Shown here: positions 27,263 to 40,609 of the stretch, in pieces
Layout of the letters: each line of letters starts with the position of its first letter
How positions within the stretch are numbered: the first letter of the stretch is position 1
Assembly: GCA_902631295.1 (NCBI GenBank)
Contig: CACOXV010000002.1
Coordinates: 62,001 to 126,000, forward strand
Direction of reading: 5' to 3'
Source: Paracoccaceae bacterium
GTDB lineage: Bacteria; Pseudomonadota; Alphaproteobacteria; Rhodobacterales; Rhodobacteraceae
DNA length: 64,000 nucleotides
Notes under the pieces: model-generated
Database searches by the model: none
What the model was told of the DNA's origin: nothing
What the model saw: only the letters and a program-made list of their open reading frames with translations
Translations under genes and position numbers: made by a program

Positions 27263-29590
27263 TCAATTAGCCGGTAGTAATCTTGGCTTAGTTTTTGTAA
27301 TTCGGGCTTTTTGAGGTGGTTTGAGTTCAAGGTCTATTTTGTCGTCTTTAATACCGACCTTAACAAGCCCACCCTTTGATAATTTCCCAAAAAGAAGTTC
27401 TTCGGCCAGCGGTTTTTTAATATGCTCTTGTATTACTCGAGCTAGTGGTCGAGCCCCCATCTTGTCATCATAGCCTTTATTAGCCAACCATTCAGACGCT
27501 GCCTTCGACAATTCTATTGAAACGTTTCGATCCATGAGTTGCACTTCCAATTGCAGTACAAACTTTTCTACAACCTGAAGAATAACTTTCTTTGGTAGCG
27601 GACCAAAGCTAATCGTAGCATCTAAGCGATTTCTAAATTCTGGTGTAAAAGTACGCTCAATCGCAGCAGTATCCTCTCCTTCTCTGCGATCACGTCCAAA
27701 TCCGATCGCCGCTTTTGCTTGTTCAGTTGCACCAGCGTTGGAGGTCATTATAAGAATGACATTTCTAAAATCGACTGATCGGCCGTTGTGGTCGGTCAAG
27801 GTGCCATGGTCCATGACTTGGAGAAGAATATTGAAAACATCTGGGTGTGCTTTTTCGATTTCATCTAAAAGCAAAACACAGTGTGGATGTTGGTCTACTG
27901 TGTCTGTTAGCAGACCACCTTGATCGAAGCCAACATAGCCTGGAGGTGCACCGATTAGCCTACTAACTGCGTGCTTCTCCATATACTCGGACATATCAAA
28001 CCTGTGCAATTCCACGCCCAAGGTGTCAGCTAATTGCTTTGCCACCTCTGTTTTACCAACTCCAGTTGGGCCCGCAAATAAATAATTTCCAATGGGTTTG
28101 TCGGGCTCCCGTAAACCAGCCCGAGCTAATTTAATTGCACTTGATAAAGCCTCTATAGCTTCATGCTGACCAAACACTACACGGTTTAGGTTTTTTTCTA
28201 AGTCTTTAAGTACTAGTGTATCGTCCTTCGAGACATTCTTCGGTGGTATCCTTGCTATTTTTGCAACTACTTCTTCGATCTCTTTAACGCCAATAGTTTT
28301 CCGCCGCTTATTGTTTTGTAAATGCTGTGCCGCTCCAGCCTCATCTATTACATCTATTGCTTTGTCTGGCAACTTTCTGTCTGTGATATAACGGTCAGAC
28401 AATTCGACTGCTGTTTTAATCGCGTCTGCCGTATATTTTAAGTTGTGGTGATCCTCGAAATAGCTCTTTATTCCTCTTAGTATTTTAATTGTGTCAGGAA
28501 CGGATGGCTCGTTGACATCAATTTTTTGAAACCGTCTACTCAAGGCTCTATCTTTTTCAAAATGCTGTCGGAATTCTTTGTATGTAGTGGAACCCATCGT
28601 CCGCAGCTTGCCCCCTTGCAATGCTGGTTTAAGGAGATTTGATGCGTCCATTGCGCCTCCAGAGGTGGCTCCAGCTCCTATTACTGTGTGGATCTCGTCA
28701 ATGAACAATACGGAATCGGGGTGTGCCTCTAGTTCTGTTACAACTGCTTTTAATCTTTCTTCAAAATCGCCTCTGTAGCGCGTACCGGCTAGCAACGCTC
28801 CCATGTCGAGTGAAAAAATTGTAGTTTTACTTAACACGTCGGGTGTGCCATTTGAAACAATTTTTCGCGCTAATCCCTCAGCAATTGCTGTTTTACCAAC
28901 CCCGGGGTCTCCCACAAGCAATGGGTTGTTTTTTCGTCTACGGCACAAAACCTGAACACACCGCTCCACCTCAAAATCTCTTCCAATCAAGGGGTCAATA
29001 TCACCGTCTAAGGCCTTGGCATTGAGATCAACGCAATACTTAGATAATGCACTCTCTTTTTTATCTGCTTCCGGTTCGCCACCAGATGTTGCAAAATCAT
29101 CGCCATCTTCATCAGAGCCTTGTACAGACCTTTGTTCCCCAAAGGCAGGGTTTTTAGCCACGCCATGAGCAATAAAGTTTACTGCATCATAACGTGTCAT
29201 TTCTTGTTCTTGTAGAAAATAAGCTGCGTTCGATTCTCTCTCTGCAAAAATTGCTACTAACACATTAGCGCCAGTAACTTCACTCCTTCCAGACGACTGG
29301 ACGTGGATTGCAGCGCGTTGAATTACTCTTTGAAAGGCGGCTGTTGGAGTTGCCTCTAAAGTTTCGTCTTCTTTAGCCATTGATGATAATTCTTCATCTA
29401 TAAAATTGACTAGGGATTCGCGGAGAGTTTTTAAATCAACATCGCAAGCCTTAAGCACACGTTGCGCATCGGGCTCGTCAATTAAGGTCAAAAGTAAATG
29501 TTCCAAAGTGGCGAACTCATGTGACTTAGAATTTGCCAAAGCGAGTGCGGCATGGATTGAATGCTCTAAGGTTGTCGTAAAAGAAGGCAT
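27263..29590 (-). CDS. clpA: ATP-dependent Clp protease ATP-binding subunit ClpA
   Basis: This 775-residue Hsp100 unfoldase feeds proteins into ClpP. An N-domain (residues 1-~145) is followed by two AAA+ modules: GDPGVGKTAIAEGLA with FIDEIHTVIGAG, then AGPTGVGKTEVAKQLA with LLLDEIEKAHPD. No M-domain is present, which separates it from ClpB. The adaptor gene clpS, often directly upstream of clpA, is absent: the 130-base gap up to gloB is too short to hold it. A 14-base palindrome sits in the promoter region. Confidence 0.95.
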   Translation of the reverse strand: MPSFTTTLEHSIHAALALANSKSHEFATLEHLLLTLIDEPDAQRVLKACDVDLKTLRESLVNFIDEELSSMAKEDETLEATPTAAFQRVIQRAAIHVQSSGRSEVTGANVLVAIFAERESNAAYFLQEQEMTRYDAVNFIAHGVAKNPAFGEQRSVQGSDEDGDDFATSGGEPEADKKESALSKYCVDLNAKALDGDIDPLIGRDFEVERCVQVLCRRRKNNPLLVGDPGVGKTAIAEGLARKIVSNGTPDVLSKTTIFSLDMGALLAGTRYRGDFEERLKAVVTELEAHPDSVLFIDEIHTVIGAGATSGGAMDASNLLKPALQGGKLRTMGSTTYKEFRQHFEKDRALSRRFQKIDVNEPSVPDTIKILRGIKSYFEDHHNLKYTADAIKTAVELSDRYITDRKLPDKAIDVIDEAGAAQHLQNNKRRKTIGVKEIEEVVAKIARIPPKNVSKDDTLVLKDLEKNLNRVVFGQHEAIEALSSAIKLARAGLREPDKPIGNYLFAGPTGVGKTEVAKQLADTLGVELHRFDMSEYMEKHAVSRLIGAPPGYVGFDQGGLLTDTVDQHPHCVLLLDEIEKAHPDVFNILLQVMDHGTLTDHNGRSVDFRNVILIMTSNAGATEQAKAAIGFGRDRREGEDTAAIERTFTPEFRNRLDATISFGPLPKKVILQVVEKFVLQLEVQLMDRNVSIELSKAASEWLANKGYDDKMGARPLARVIQEHIKKPLAEELLFGKLSKGGLVKVGIKDDKIDLELKPPQKARITKTKPRLLPAN

Positions 29591-29621
29591 TTTATAATCC
29601 TTTTCGGCGTTTACTTTATCT

Positions 29622-29635
29622 ACACTATATAGTGT
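29622..29635 (-). promoter_or_regulatory. Palindrome in the clpA promoter region
   Basis: ACACTATATAGTGT is a perfect 14-base inverted repeat 32 bases before the clpA start. It contains a -10-like TATA core and could be an operator over the promoter. An upstream CTTGAAT on the minus strand (29653-29659) resembles a heat-shock -35 element, but its 18-base spacing to the nearest -10-like sequence is long. Function inferred only. Confidence 0.35.
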
Positions 29636-29720
29636 GGGTGGGAATTCATACTATTCAAGTCAATAATGCCATTTATGTGCCAAAAATTTTACTTATCTCG
29701 AAAAAATTTACAAATTTTAC

Positions 29721-30488
29721 CTAATACTCATCTTTGAGTTCTCTAATTTTTGTAAAAACTTCCTCATCAGTTGCTTCGATCATATCTAAGTTGGCTCGAA
29801 TTTCCTTACACCAGGGGCGTAAAAATGGATTTGTATTTTTCTCTTCATTCATAATACTGGGAACAGTTGGAATACCTTCTGATCTAAGTTTCTTAATCTT
29901 TTTATGCCTAGTTAATAAATCTTGATTTTTTGGGTCAATTGTGAGTGCAAAATTCGAATTTGTTTCGGTGTATTCATGACCTGAGCATAAGATTGTGTCA
30001 TCTGGTAAGGTCGATAATTTTTGAAGTGAATGCCACATTTGTCCAGCAGTCCCTTCAAATAATCTACCACATCCCAGAGCCATTAAACTATCAGCACTAA
30101 AAAGTAATTTACTTTCTTCAAAATAGACCGCTATGTGCCCAATTGTATGTCCTGAAACCTCAAAGACCTTACCAACATTATTACCGATTTTAATCTCATC
30201 ATTCTCGCCAACGGGCAAGTGTATTGGTGGTAGGCGTTTTGTATCTGAAGATGAACCTATTATTTGTGGTGAATAATATTCAAGTAATTTAGATAATCCA
30301 TCCACATGATCCCAATGATGATGCGTCAATATCACATGAGTTAAGAACCAATTTTTTTCCTTAAGTTTGCTTATAATAGGCTCAGGTTCGGGAGCATCAA
30401 CAAGCAGAGTTGCCTTTGTATCAGCGTCGTGGGCCAAAAATGCATAATTATCTGATAAGCAAGGAACTGTTAAAAGTTCAAAAGACAT
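29721..30488 (-). CDS. gloB: Hydroxyacylglutathione hydrolase (glyoxalase II)
   Basis: This 255-residue metallo-beta-lactamase-fold enzyme hydrolyses S-lactoylglutathione to lactate and glutathione, the second step of methylglyoxal detoxification. THHHWDHVDG supplies the metal ligands, followed by SGHTIGHIAVYF, FSADSLMALGCGR and CSGHEYT. The C-terminal glutathione-binding part has TNPFLRP. It is divergent from the methyltransferase gene (61 bases between starts) and upstream of clpA on the same strand. Confidence 0.95.
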   Translation of the reverse strand: MSFELLTVPCLSDNYAFLAHDADTKATLLVDAPEPEPIISKLKEKNWFLTHVILTHHHWDHVDGLSKLLEYYSPQIIGSSSDTKRLPPIHLPVGENDEIKIGNNVGKVFEVSGHTIGHIAVYFEESKLLFSADSLMALGCGRLFEGTAGQMWHSLQKLSTLPDDTILCSGHEYTETNSNFALTIDPKNQDLLTRHKKIKKLRSEGIPTVPSIMNEEKNTNPFLRPWCKEIRANLDMIEATDEEVFTKIRELKDEY

Positions 30489-30549
30489 GACGTTTCACCA
30501 AAAAATGTTTAAAGTGCCTTTATGCTGTCCCAATTGAGAGTTTTATGCA

Positions 30550-31287
30550 ATGCACCTCGATGTTCAAGACTTAAAAAACTTCTACTATCGGTCAGCATTG
30601 GGTCGAGCAGCTCAAAAAGCAATTAGTGCTCAAGTTCTTAAAATGTGGCCAGTTCAATCTGGTTACAAAATGATGGGTTATGGTTTTACAAATCCCATCC
30701 TGCGGCATTTTTATGACCATTCAAGAAAAATTATTTCCCTTATGCCAGGTCCACAGGGAGCTTTGCACTGGCCTTTAGGTCAGCAAAATCAATCAGTTCT
30801 AACACATGAACACCAGTGGCCAATTGATACTGGGTTTGCAGATCGGCTGATAATTATGCATGGATTGGAGACATCCGAATATCCATCAATGATGCTTGAC
30901 GAGGCACTGCGAGTATTGGGTCCTGGTGGCAAAGCCTTATTTATTGTTCCCAATCGCGCAGGTTTTTGGTGTCGAAGTGATAAAACGCCGTTTGGCTATG
31001 GAAGGCCCTATTCCATTGGGCAACTAGAAGCGCAGTTGAGATCACAGTCATTTATACCAGAAAGACTCAAAATGGCTTTATATCAGCTTCCATCTCATCG
31101 CAAAAGTTTGCAAAGAATCAGTCAATTTTTTGAAGGATCCGGAAAATTCCTTCCTATTTTGGCAGGAGGGGTAATTATCATTGAGGCAAGCACACGCTAT
31201 CCACCGGTCCACAAAATAAAGAAATCAGCAAAGGAAAAGGCTATTGGGCTTTTAGGAGGTTTGGTTGAGCCAAAACCGATAGGCTAA
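30550..31287 (+). CDS. Class I SAM-dependent methyltransferase
   Basis: This 245-residue protein resembles the methyltransferases encoded next to gloB in Rhodobacteraceae. A degenerate glycine motif (GYGFTNP) stands where the SAM-binding loop is expected. The later EALRVLGPGGKALFIVPNR has the typical motif-III shape (LxPGGxL). The C-terminal ~60 residues are basic and may bind a membrane or nucleic acid. Substrate unknown. The start ATG at 30550 has no strong Shine-Dalgarno. Confidence 0.8.
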   Translation: MHLDVQDLKNFYYRSALGRAAQKAISAQVLKMWPVQSGYKMMGYGFTNPILRHFYDHSRKIISLMPGPQGALHWPLGQQNQSVLTHEHQWPIDTGFADRLIIMHGLETSEYPSMMLDEALRVLGPGGKALFIVPNRAGFWCRSDKTPFGYGRPYSIGQLEAQLRSQSFIPERLKMALYQLPSHRKSLQRISQFFEGSGKFLPILAGGVIIIEASTRYPPVHKIKKSAKEKAIGLLGGLVEPKPIG

Positions 31288-31528
31288 GCTGCTGCTTTAC
31301 CTCGAAAATCATCGGTGAAAACCTTTGAATATTTTCGGTTTGCAATTGTAAAAAAAATACCTCCAAACCAAATAATTGAAATTAAGTCCAATTAAGTCAT
31401 TTTACCATGTTGCTAGAAGCGACTAGCTCTGCTAATACCGCATCGATTTCAGTTTATTCTGAAAGCGATTGAAAGTACCTGCGTTAATTTACAAATAGTT
31501 GACGTTTTATTAAGCCGGAAGGAAAAAC

Positions 31529-32089
31529 GTGTCTGAAACAGCTTCAATCTCAATGGGTGTGGCTTCGAGATATGCGAGAGCTATATTCGATTTAGTGGTG
31601 GAGTATGACGAAGTGGGAGAGCTGGAGAGCAACGTTGAAAGTTTGTCTGAAGCGCTATTTAATAGCAAGGAATTGAGAGATCTCATTGCCTCGCCATTAT
31701 ACACTAGGGATGACCAAAAGGCTGCCATTGTAGCCGTCGGTACTAAAATGAAGTTGCTTGCTAATCTTACTAACACGTTAGCTCTTATGGCAACAAAAAG
31801 ACGACTGTTTGTTTTGGACTCATTTCTTCGTCAGCTGAAAATTTTGATTGCTGAACACAAAGGCGAGATTACCGCTGATGTGGTGAGCGCAAAAAGTTTA
31901 ACACAGGGACAATCTGACAAGTTAGCAGAAGCTATTAAAGAGCGTGTTGGAAAAGAAATTAAGATTAATGCATCTGTTGATGAATCAATAATTGGCGGTA
32001 TTGTAATAAAAGTTGGATCGAAGATGATAGACACTTCAATTCGATCTAAATTGAATTCCCTTCAAACTGTTATGAAAGAGGTCGGGTAA
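31529..32089 (+). CDS. atpH: F1F0 ATP synthase subunit delta
   Basis: This 186-residue stator protein links F1 to the F0 b subunits. An N-terminal six-helix bundle begins after residue 10 ([14 protein letters not shown]) and the C-terminal conserved stretch is [18 protein letters not shown]. The start is GTG at 31529 with a purine-rich GGAAGGAA about 5 bases before. It is the first gene of the F1 operon; F0 genes are not in the window, as is normal in alphaproteobacteria. The stop shares one base with the atpA start (TAATG). Confidence 0.95.
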   Translation: MSETASISMGVASRYARAIFDLVVEYDEVGELESNVESLSEALFNSKELRDLIASPLYTRDDQKAAIVAVGTKMKLLANLTNTLALMATKRRLFVLDSFLRQLKILIAEHKGEITADVVSAKSLTQGQSDKLAEAIKERVGKEIKINASVDESIIGGIVIKVGSKMIDTSIRSKLNSLQTVMKEVG

Positions 32090-33627
32090 TGGGTATCCAA
32101 GCAGCAGAAATATCTGCAATTTTAAAAGATCAAATAAAGAATTTTGGGCAAGAAACGGAGGTTGCAGAAATTGGCCGAGTTTTGTCGGTGGGTGACGGTA
32201 TCGCAAGGGTTCATGGCCTAGATAATGTGCAGGCTGGTGAGATGGTGGAATTCCCAGGTGGAATTCGTGGTATGGCCCTTAATTTAGAGAGTGACAATGT
32301 TGGCGTCGTTATTTTTGGGTCTGACAGAGATATTAAAGAGGGTGACGTAGTAAAACGTACTGATTCAATTGTTGACGTTCCTGCCGGAGATGCTCTTCTA
32401 GGGCGCGTCGTAGATGGCCTGGGGAACCCTATAGATGGAAAGGGACCAATCAAGGGGGTTGAACGTCGGGTAGCAGACGTCAAGGCTCCTGGTATTATTC
32501 CGCGTAAATCAGTTCATGAACCTATGGCGACTGGGCTTAAATCAGTTGATGCTATGATACCCATTGGTAGGGGACAACGAGAGTTAATCATTGGAGATCG
32601 TCAAACTGGTAAAACCGCTGTAGCTCTTGACACCATTCTTAATCAAAAGAGTTACAACGAAGCTGCTGGTGATGATGAGAGTAAAAAGTTGTATTGTATA
32701 TACGTAGCGGTAGGGCAAAAAAGATCTACGGTTGCGCAGCTTGTGAAAAAACTGGAGGAAAGTGGCGCGATTGAATATTCAATTGTCGTCGCCGCAACGG
32801 CATCTGATCCAGCTCCTATGCAATTTCTAGCACCTTACTCAGCTACTTCGATGGCTGAATATTTTCGCGATAATGGAAGACATGCACTAATAATTTATGA
32901 TGATTTATCCAAGCAAGCAGTTGCATACCGCCAAATGTCACTTTTGCTTAGACGTCCACCAGGTCGAGAGGCCTATCCGGGCGATGTTTTTTACCTGCAC
33001 TCACGTTTGCTGGAGAGATCCGCTAAGTTGAACGAGGATAATGGAGCTGGATCTTTAACAGCTTTACCAGTGATAGAAACGCAAGGTGGAGACGTTTCGG
33101 CGTTTATTCCAACAAATGTTATTTCTATCACCGACGGTCAAATTTTCTTGGAAACAGAGTTATTTTATCAGGGCATTCGCCCCGCAGTTAATACTGGATT
33201 ATCTGTATCTAGAGTGGGATCATCTGCCCAAACAAACGCAATGAAATCAGTGGCTGGGCCCGTCAAATTGTCGTTGGCGCAGTATCGTGAAATGGCAGCA
33301 TTTGCACAATTTGGCTCAGATTTAGATGCAGCTACGCAACAGCTACTGAACCGTGGTGCCAGGCTTACTGAACTTATGAAGCAGGCACAATATTCTCCAC
33401 TAACCAATGCTGAAATAGTCTGTTTAATCTACGCTGGTACTAACGGTTACTTAGATAAAGTTGATGTCAATCAAGTAGGCTCTTTTGAAACAGGGTTGCT
33501 AGCGCATCTTCGCGGAAAGCACGCAGGCCTTTTGGAACATATTACAAATGACGACCCCAAGATTAAAGGTGAAGTTGAAGATAAAATCCGATCAGCATTG
33601 GATGAATATACAGCAGATTTTGCCTAA
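32089..33627 (+). CDS. atpA: F1F0 ATP synthase subunit alpha
   Basis: This 512-residue non-catalytic nucleotide-binding subunit of the F1 hexamer has the P-loop [13 protein letters not shown], an intact arginine-finger region near [12 protein letters not shown], and an N-terminal beta-barrel (residues 25-95). It lies second in the delta-alpha-gamma-beta-epsilon operon, with normal length and full conservation. Confidence 0.98.
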   Translation: MGIQAAEISAILKDQIKNFGQETEVAEIGRVLSVGDGIARVHGLDNVQAGEMVEFPGGIRGMALNLESDNVGVVIFGSDRDIKEGDVVKRTDSIVDVPAGDALLGRVVDGLGNPIDGKGPIKGVERRVADVKAPGIIPRKSVHEPMATGLKSVDAMIPIGRGQRELIIGDRQTGKTAVALDTILNQKSYNEAAGDDESKKLYCIYVAVGQKRSTVAQLVKKLEESGAIEYSIVVAATASDPAPMQFLAPYSATSMAEYFRDNGRHALIIYDDLSKQAVAYRQMSLLLRRPPGREAYPGDVFYLHSRLLERSAKLNEDNGAGSLTALPVIETQGGDVSAFIPTNVISITDGQIFLETELFYQGIRPAVNTGLSVSRVGSSAQTNAMKSVAGPVKLSLAQYREMAAFAQFGSDLDAATQQLLNRGARLTELMKQAQYSPLTNAEIVCLIYAGTNGYLDKVDVNQVGSFETGLLAHLRGKHAGLLEHITNDDPKIKGEVEDKIRSALDEYTADFA

Positions 33628-33639
33628 GGGGATCCGGCT

Positions 33640-35960
<2,321 letters not shown>

Positions 35961-35985
35961 ACATAAAGGGAATAGATGGAAAACA

Positions 35986-36384
35986 ATGCAAGTTGATGTA
36001 GTTAGTCCAGAAAAACTTTTGTTCTCTTCGGAGGCAATATCCGTTGAGATCCCAGGTGCAGATGGAGATATGACGGCGATGGCTAATCATGCCCCATTAA
36101 TCACCACTCTTCGCCCTGGTGTTCTTCGTGTCGTGCAAGAAAAAGATACGAGCGAGTATATCGTAACTAGAGGTTTTGCAGAATTGGGTCAAGGTGTATC
36201 GGTCTTGGCGGAAAAAGCCGTTTTAAAAGCCGATTTTGATAAGAAAATGTTTGACGAACTCGTGGTAGTGGCAGAGGAATCTTTGGAAGCTGCAAAGGCA
36301 AATATGACCGGTGAGGCAGTTGATATGGCTTCAAAATTTTTGTCAGATTTTAATATTCTGGGTGAAAGCCTTGGGTTTAAATAG
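35986..36384 (+). CDS. atpC: F1F0 ATP synthase subunit epsilon
   Basis: This 132-residue protein has an N-terminal beta-sandwich (QVDVVSPEKLLFS; GADGDMTAMANHAPLITTLRPG) and a short C-terminal helical tail. It connects gamma to the F0 c-ring and can inhibit ATP hydrolysis. It is the last gene of the operon and converges with holA, 2 bases apart. Confidence 0.95.
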   Translation: MQVDVVSPEKLLFSSEAISVEIPGADGDMTAMANHAPLITTLRPGVLRVVQEKDTSEYIVTRGFAELGQGVSVLAEKAVLKADFDKKMFDELVVVAEESLEAAKANMTGEAVDMASKFLSDFNILGESLGFK

Positions 36385-36386
36385 TT

Positions 36387-37412
36387 TTATTTTTTTGCAA
36401 GCATTGCAACTCTGATCAAAATTCTCTCTGTCACAGCTAAAGCAGGATAATTGCTTGCTACAGATCTTAAATTTAGATCGAGCTCAACAAGGCAAGCAAG
36501 TGCGGCTTTTAAATTTTCAATGTTCCATAACCGTAATTGACTGAGAATAGCATTTCGCCTTGGACCGAATATAGGAGGTTTTTGATTTGAAATTGCCTCG
36601 ATTGGAGATCCTTCATGGCTTTTAAGCCTAAGCAATAGTTTGAAATGCCTTTGAAACGAAAGGCATAGTGCAACGGGCTGAACGCCTTGTGCCTCAAGTC
36701 TGTTTAAAATATGACTAATTTTACTAGAAGCTCCAATTGATACCGTATAAATTATGTCTTCTAAACTGGCTTCAGCAGAAATTGGACTGCACGCTGAAAT
36801 GTCCTGTGAGGTCAATGGAGATTTATCACTTAATTTATACAGATAAATCTTTTCCAAGGTATTACGAAAGTCACCAGGTTCTAATTCTTTTGAAAGACTG
36901 TAAAGGCCTGTCATGATATTTGGGTCGTTTATTTGGATTCCTGCCCGAGTTATTTCTGTCTTGATTTCCAGCTCGGTTAATGGATTATCGTAAATTGGTA
37001 CAGCTAAAGTACTCTTAGAATTCTCAAAGCTTTTTCTTAACTGGGAGGTTGGCTTTAACTGTCCACTGGTAACAACAATTTGGGCATCTGGTTGTTTCCA
37101 CGCCTCAATACAGTCAAAAATAATCTTTGATGTTCTGTCTGAGCTGTTTTCAATCAAAACAGCTCGTTGACCGGGGAAAAAACCTACTGATTTAATTGCA
37201 TCGAATACAGCTGTATGGTCCTTGAGGACGTCATCTCCAGTAAGTCTTGTTAATCGCATTTCGTTTTCCGCGGTTAAACCTAACAAGTTTTCTAAATACT
37301 CTTGGCGCTTCAAGGCTACGCGCATAGTGTCAGATCCGTAAAAAAGAATTGCTGCTATGGTTGGATCCGGATTTTCTAAAAATCTTGGAATTTCTTTAGG
37401 GCTAAGTTTCAT
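36387..37412 (-). CDS. holA: DNA polymerase III subunit delta
   Basis: This 341-residue clamp-loader wrench subunit opens the beta clamp. Recognised from FYGSDTMRVALKRQEYL near the N-terminus, the AAA+-like fold without a functional P-loop, the LTRLTGDDVLKD strand, and the C-terminal collar segment with FQRHFKLLLRLK. It overlaps the lptE end by 11 bases in the leuS-lptE-holA order, which is standard in alphaproteobacteria. Confidence 0.92.
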   Translation of the reverse strand: MKLSPKEIPRFLENPDPTIAAILFYGSDTMRVALKRQEYLENLLGLTAENEMRLTRLTGDDVLKDHTAVFDAIKSVGFFPGQRAVLIENSSDRTSKIIFDCIEAWKQPDAQIVVTSGQLKPTSQLRKSFENSKSTLAVPIYDNPLTELEIKTEITRAGIQINDPNIMTGLYSLSKELEPGDFRNTLEKIYLYKLSDKSPLTSQDISACSPISAEASLEDIIYTVSIGASSKISHILNRLEAQGVQPVALCLSFQRHFKLLLRLKSHEGSPIEAISNQKPPIFGPRRNAILSQLRLWNIENLKAALACLVELDLNLRSVASNYPALAVTERILIRVAMLAKK

Positions 37413-37905
37413 TGTTTAAAGTCTCAGATCTTAATAGTTCGTCAACTATTTTATCTCCAAGTAAAACCATCAAACGTGCGTAAGCATCACGCTCGGATGC
37501 TTGATCGGTTACTGCTAATATTGCATCTGAGTAGCCGAGACTATCTTTTACACTTGAGCTGACCAAAACTACATTTTTGCTATTGTGAATTAAGCTAAAT
37601 TTTACTTCACCGTGAATACGAATTCGATATGCTTTTCCATCGAAAGATAACGCAGTTCTTTTAGTTTCAGTAAAAAGCTCATATTTCAAGAAAAACTCCG
37701 CATCTTCCGCATCCCCAACCCTTGATACTAGATAGCGATTTAGGCGGAACTCATTACTTGTTTTAGGTTCTTTCAAATCTATTTTTTGCCAAAAAATCTT
37801 TGTTTTATTGTTTCCAGCGATCCAAGCTGGCTCAAATGAGCAACCGGCTATAAAAACGCTCAATAGAATAGAAAAAATATACTTTTTTTTATCAAACAAC
37901 AACAT
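37402..37905 (-). CDS. lptE: LPS assembly lipoprotein LptE
   Basis: This 167-residue outer-membrane lipoprotein begins with a signal peptide ending in the lipobox IAGC (Cys at about residue 22). It is the plug that sits inside LptD and helps insert lipopolysaccharide in the outer leaflet. Sequence conservation in this family is low, so assignment leans on the lipobox, size, strand-rich body and position between leuS and holA. It overlaps leuS by 14 bases. Confidence 0.87.
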   Translation of the reverse strand: MLLFDKKKYIFSILLSVFIAGCSFEPAWIAGNNKTKIFWQKIDLKEPKTSNEFRLNRYLVSRVGDAEDAEFFLKYELFTETKRTALSFDGKAYRIRIHGEVKFSLIHNSKNVVLVSSSVKDSLGYSDAILAVTDQASERDAYARLMVLLGDKIVDELLRSETLNNET

Positions 37906-40450
37906 TTACAATTCGTCCTGGGACCACAATTACTTTTTTGGGGCTATGGCCATTTAGGGCTTTAATAACAGGTTCAGAAAGAAGAGTAATTTTTTCGATT
38001 TCCACAGTATCAGTATCTTTGGGCACAGTAATTTCTGTACGTCGCTTACCATTTACTTGTATTGGTAGAGTTATCTCATCATCAACTAAAAGGTCTGGAT
38101 CAGCTTTTGGCCATTTAGCTGAAACTACGAAACCTTCGCCTCCTAATTTCTCCCACAGTTCTTCTGCTAAATGGGGCGTCATAGGTCCCATTAACTGTAT
38201 TAGAGCTTTAGCCCCAGCCCTCTTGGTAGTACTACCAGCTTTTGATTTGGCTAGAGTATTTGTAAATCCGTAGAGCCTAGCTATTGCAGAATTGAAACCA
38301 AAAGATTCTAATCCCAAAGTAACGTCGTGAATTGCTTTGTGTATTTCTTTTTGCAGAGTCATGTCATTTTCGTTTGCAGGTGTTTTGTCTTTGATTATTT
38401 CCAAAACAACTTTGTAAACCCGCGTCAAATGTCTGTTAGCTGCTTCCACACCAGATGTTGTCCATTCTACGTCTCTTTCTGGCGGGCTGTCTGAGAGGAC
38501 AAACCAACGTGCAGTATCTGCACCAAATGCATCAATTATTGCTACTGGGTCTACAACATTATTTTTTGATTTAGACATTTTTGCGGATGGTATTATTGTT
38601 ACTTCACAACCCTCACTTTTTGAAAAAGCTTTGCCATCTTTCAATTCTATTTCTTCTGGAAAAAAGTACGTTGAGCGTCCATTTGCGTCGGACCGTTCAT
38701 ATATTGCATGTGTAACCATTCCTTGAGTAAAAAGTGCGTCAAACGGCTCTATAGCTGTTTCTGGGAGGTGCCCGCAGTGATGCATGGCACGAGCAAAAAA
38801 TCGAGAGTAAAGAAGATGCAGTATAGCATGCTCAACACCACCAATATATTGGTCTACATTCATCCAATAATTTATTTCATCCATATTAGTGGGAGTTTGT
38901 GATTTAGGAGACGTGAATCTGGTAAAATACCAACTTGAGTCCACAAATGTGTCCATCGTGTCCGTTTCTCTTAATGCAGCTCCACCACATTCTGGGCATT
39001 TACAAATTCGCCAAGTTTCATGTCTGTCTAGTGGATTGCCCGGTTTATCAAATGTAACATCATCCGGAAGCTTTATTGGAAGATTTTCCCTCTTTTCCGC
39101 GACTAGTCCACAGCTATCGCAGTGGACTACTGGAATTGGGCACCCCCAGTACCTTTGTCTGCTAAGCCCCCAGTCTCGCAATCGATATTTTGTAACACCC
39201 TTTCCCCAACCTTGTTTTTCGGCGAAAAGAATAGTCTCGTCTATCGCTTCCGCACCAGTGGCTATTTCAACGCCGGTGAAGTGGTTTACCCATTTGACAC
39301 GTTCGGACTTGGGCGGAACATACGCTATATCTTCTACCTCTTTTTCATTTTCCAAAGAGTAGAAAGTGTCAATTACAGGCAGATTATACTTTCGGGCGAA
39401 GTCTAAATCCCTTTGATCGTGTGCTGGGCAAGCAAATATTGCCCCCGTCCCATAATCCATCAGGATAAAGTTTGCTATCCAAACTGGAAGCTTAACTTCT
39501 GGATCCAGAGGGTGACTAACTAAAAGACCAGTACTTATACCTTTTTTCTCTGCTTTTTCCATTTCGGCTTCTGATGTAGACATTTGCCTACACTTACTGT
39601 TAAAGACGGCGATATCAGAATTTGTCTTTTCAAGCTCTCGGGCAAGAGGGTGATCAGCAGATATTCCGACAAAAGATGCGCCAAGCAGAGTATCCGGTCG
39701 AGTTGTGAAGACTTCAATGCTTTCAAATCCATCTGGCGCATTTAAGGTTTTGAAAGCAAACTCTAAGCCCTTGGACTCGCCAATCCAATTCGCTTGCATC
39801 AACTTTACTTTTGCTGGCCAGCTATCTAACTGATCGATAGAAGCCAATAAATCTTCAGAGTATTTGGAAATATTAAAAAACCACTGCGTTAATTCTCTGC
39901 GTTCTACGACTGCCCCAGATCTCCAACCCCTACCATTTTCTACTTGTTCATTTGCAAGAACCGTCAAGTCTACCGGATCCCAGTTTACAACTGCATTTTT
40001 TCTATAAACCAAGCCTGCTTCTAAAAAATCAATAAATAGTGCCTGTTGTTGGCCATAGTACTCTGGATCGCACGTTGCAAACTCTCTCTGCCAATCAATA
40101 GACAAACCGAGCGGTTTCATTTGATCTTTCATGACTGAGATGTTGTTATAGGTCCATTTCTTCGGATGTCCGTTTGAAGCCATTGCTGCATTTTCCGCCG
40201 GCATCCCAAATGCATCCCAGCCCATCGGGTGTAAAACATTAAAACCTGTGCTTATTTTGTATCGCGCAACTAAATCACCCATAGTGTAGTTACGTACGTG
40301 GCCCATGTGTATTCGTCCTGATGGGTACGGGAACATTTCCAAAACATAATATTTTGGCTTTTTTAAGTCTACTTTGGAATTAAAGACTTTCGACTTTTCC
40401 CACATACGCTGCCATTTTGGCTCAATTTTTGCGGGACTGTATTCAGCCAT
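37892..40450 (-). CDS. leuS: Leucyl-tRNA synthetase
   Basis: This ~852-residue class I synthetase charges tRNA-Leu. The start is placed at 40450 ([14 protein letters not shown]): it is preceded by AAGGAAG and matches the family N-terminus, whereas an in-frame ATG 66 bases upstream adds an unrelated extension. Motifs: the HIGH equivalent in [16 protein letters not shown], the CP1 editing domain ([16 protein letters not shown]), zinc-type Cys pairs (CDSC and CKCPEC), and [12 protein letters not shown]. It is followed by lptE and holA in one operon. Confidence 0.97.
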   Translation of the reverse strand: MAEYSPAKIEPKWQRMWEKSKVFNSKVDLKKPKYYVLEMFPYPSGRIHMGHVRNYTMGDLVARYKISTGFNVLHPMGWDAFGMPAENAAMASNGHPKKWTYNNISVMKDQMKPLGLSIDWQREFATCDPEYYGQQQALFIDFLEAGLVYRKNAVVNWDPVDLTVLANEQVENGRGWRSGAVVERRELTQWFFNISKYSEDLLASIDQLDSWPAKVKLMQANWIGESKGLEFAFKTLNAPDGFESIEVFTTRPDTLLGASFVGISADHPLARELEKTNSDIAVFNSKCRQMSTSEAEMEKAEKKGISTGLLVSHPLDPEVKLPVWIANFILMDYGTGAIFACPAHDQRDLDFARKYNLPVIDTFYSLENEKEVEDIAYVPPKSERVKWVNHFTGVEIATGAEAIDETILFAEKQGWGKGVTKYRLRDWGLSRQRYWGCPIPVVHCDSCGLVAEKRENLPIKLPDDVTFDKPGNPLDRHETWRICKCPECGGAALRETDTMDTFVDSSWYFTRFTSPKSQTPTNMDEINYWMNVDQYIGGVEHAILHLLYSRFFARAMHHCGHLPETAIEPFDALFTQGMVTHAIYERSDANGRSTYFFPEEIELKDGKAFSKSEGCEVTIIPSAKMSKSKNNVVDPVAIIDAFGADTARWFVLSDSPPERDVEWTTSGVEAANRHLTRVYKVVLEIIKDKTPANENDMTLQKEIHKAIHDVTLGLESFGFNSAIARLYGFTNTLAKSKAGSTTKRAGAKALIQLMGPMTPHLAEELWEKLGGEGFVVSAKWPKADPDLLVDDEITLPIQVNGKRRTEITVPKDTDTVEIEKITLLSEPVIKALNGHSPKKVIVVPGRIVNVVV

Positions 40451-40609
40451 TTTTTCTTCCTTGCACTTCGCGGTAATGTTTTCTTCGTCATAAATAGAAA
40501 TACACCCAGCGTCCATAGATATGCACTATAAAAGTTTCGGTTGGATAAACTTGTTTAGCAAGTATATTTTGTTAAATGCGGTTTTATTTAAAGAGTGTCC
40601 TTGATTAAA

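Noticed and set aside
40451-40516. An N-terminal extension of leuS from an upstream in-frame ATG
   Set aside because: The extension has no family similarity, and ATG 40450 has a proper AAGGAAG ribosome-binding site and the expected N-terminal sequence.
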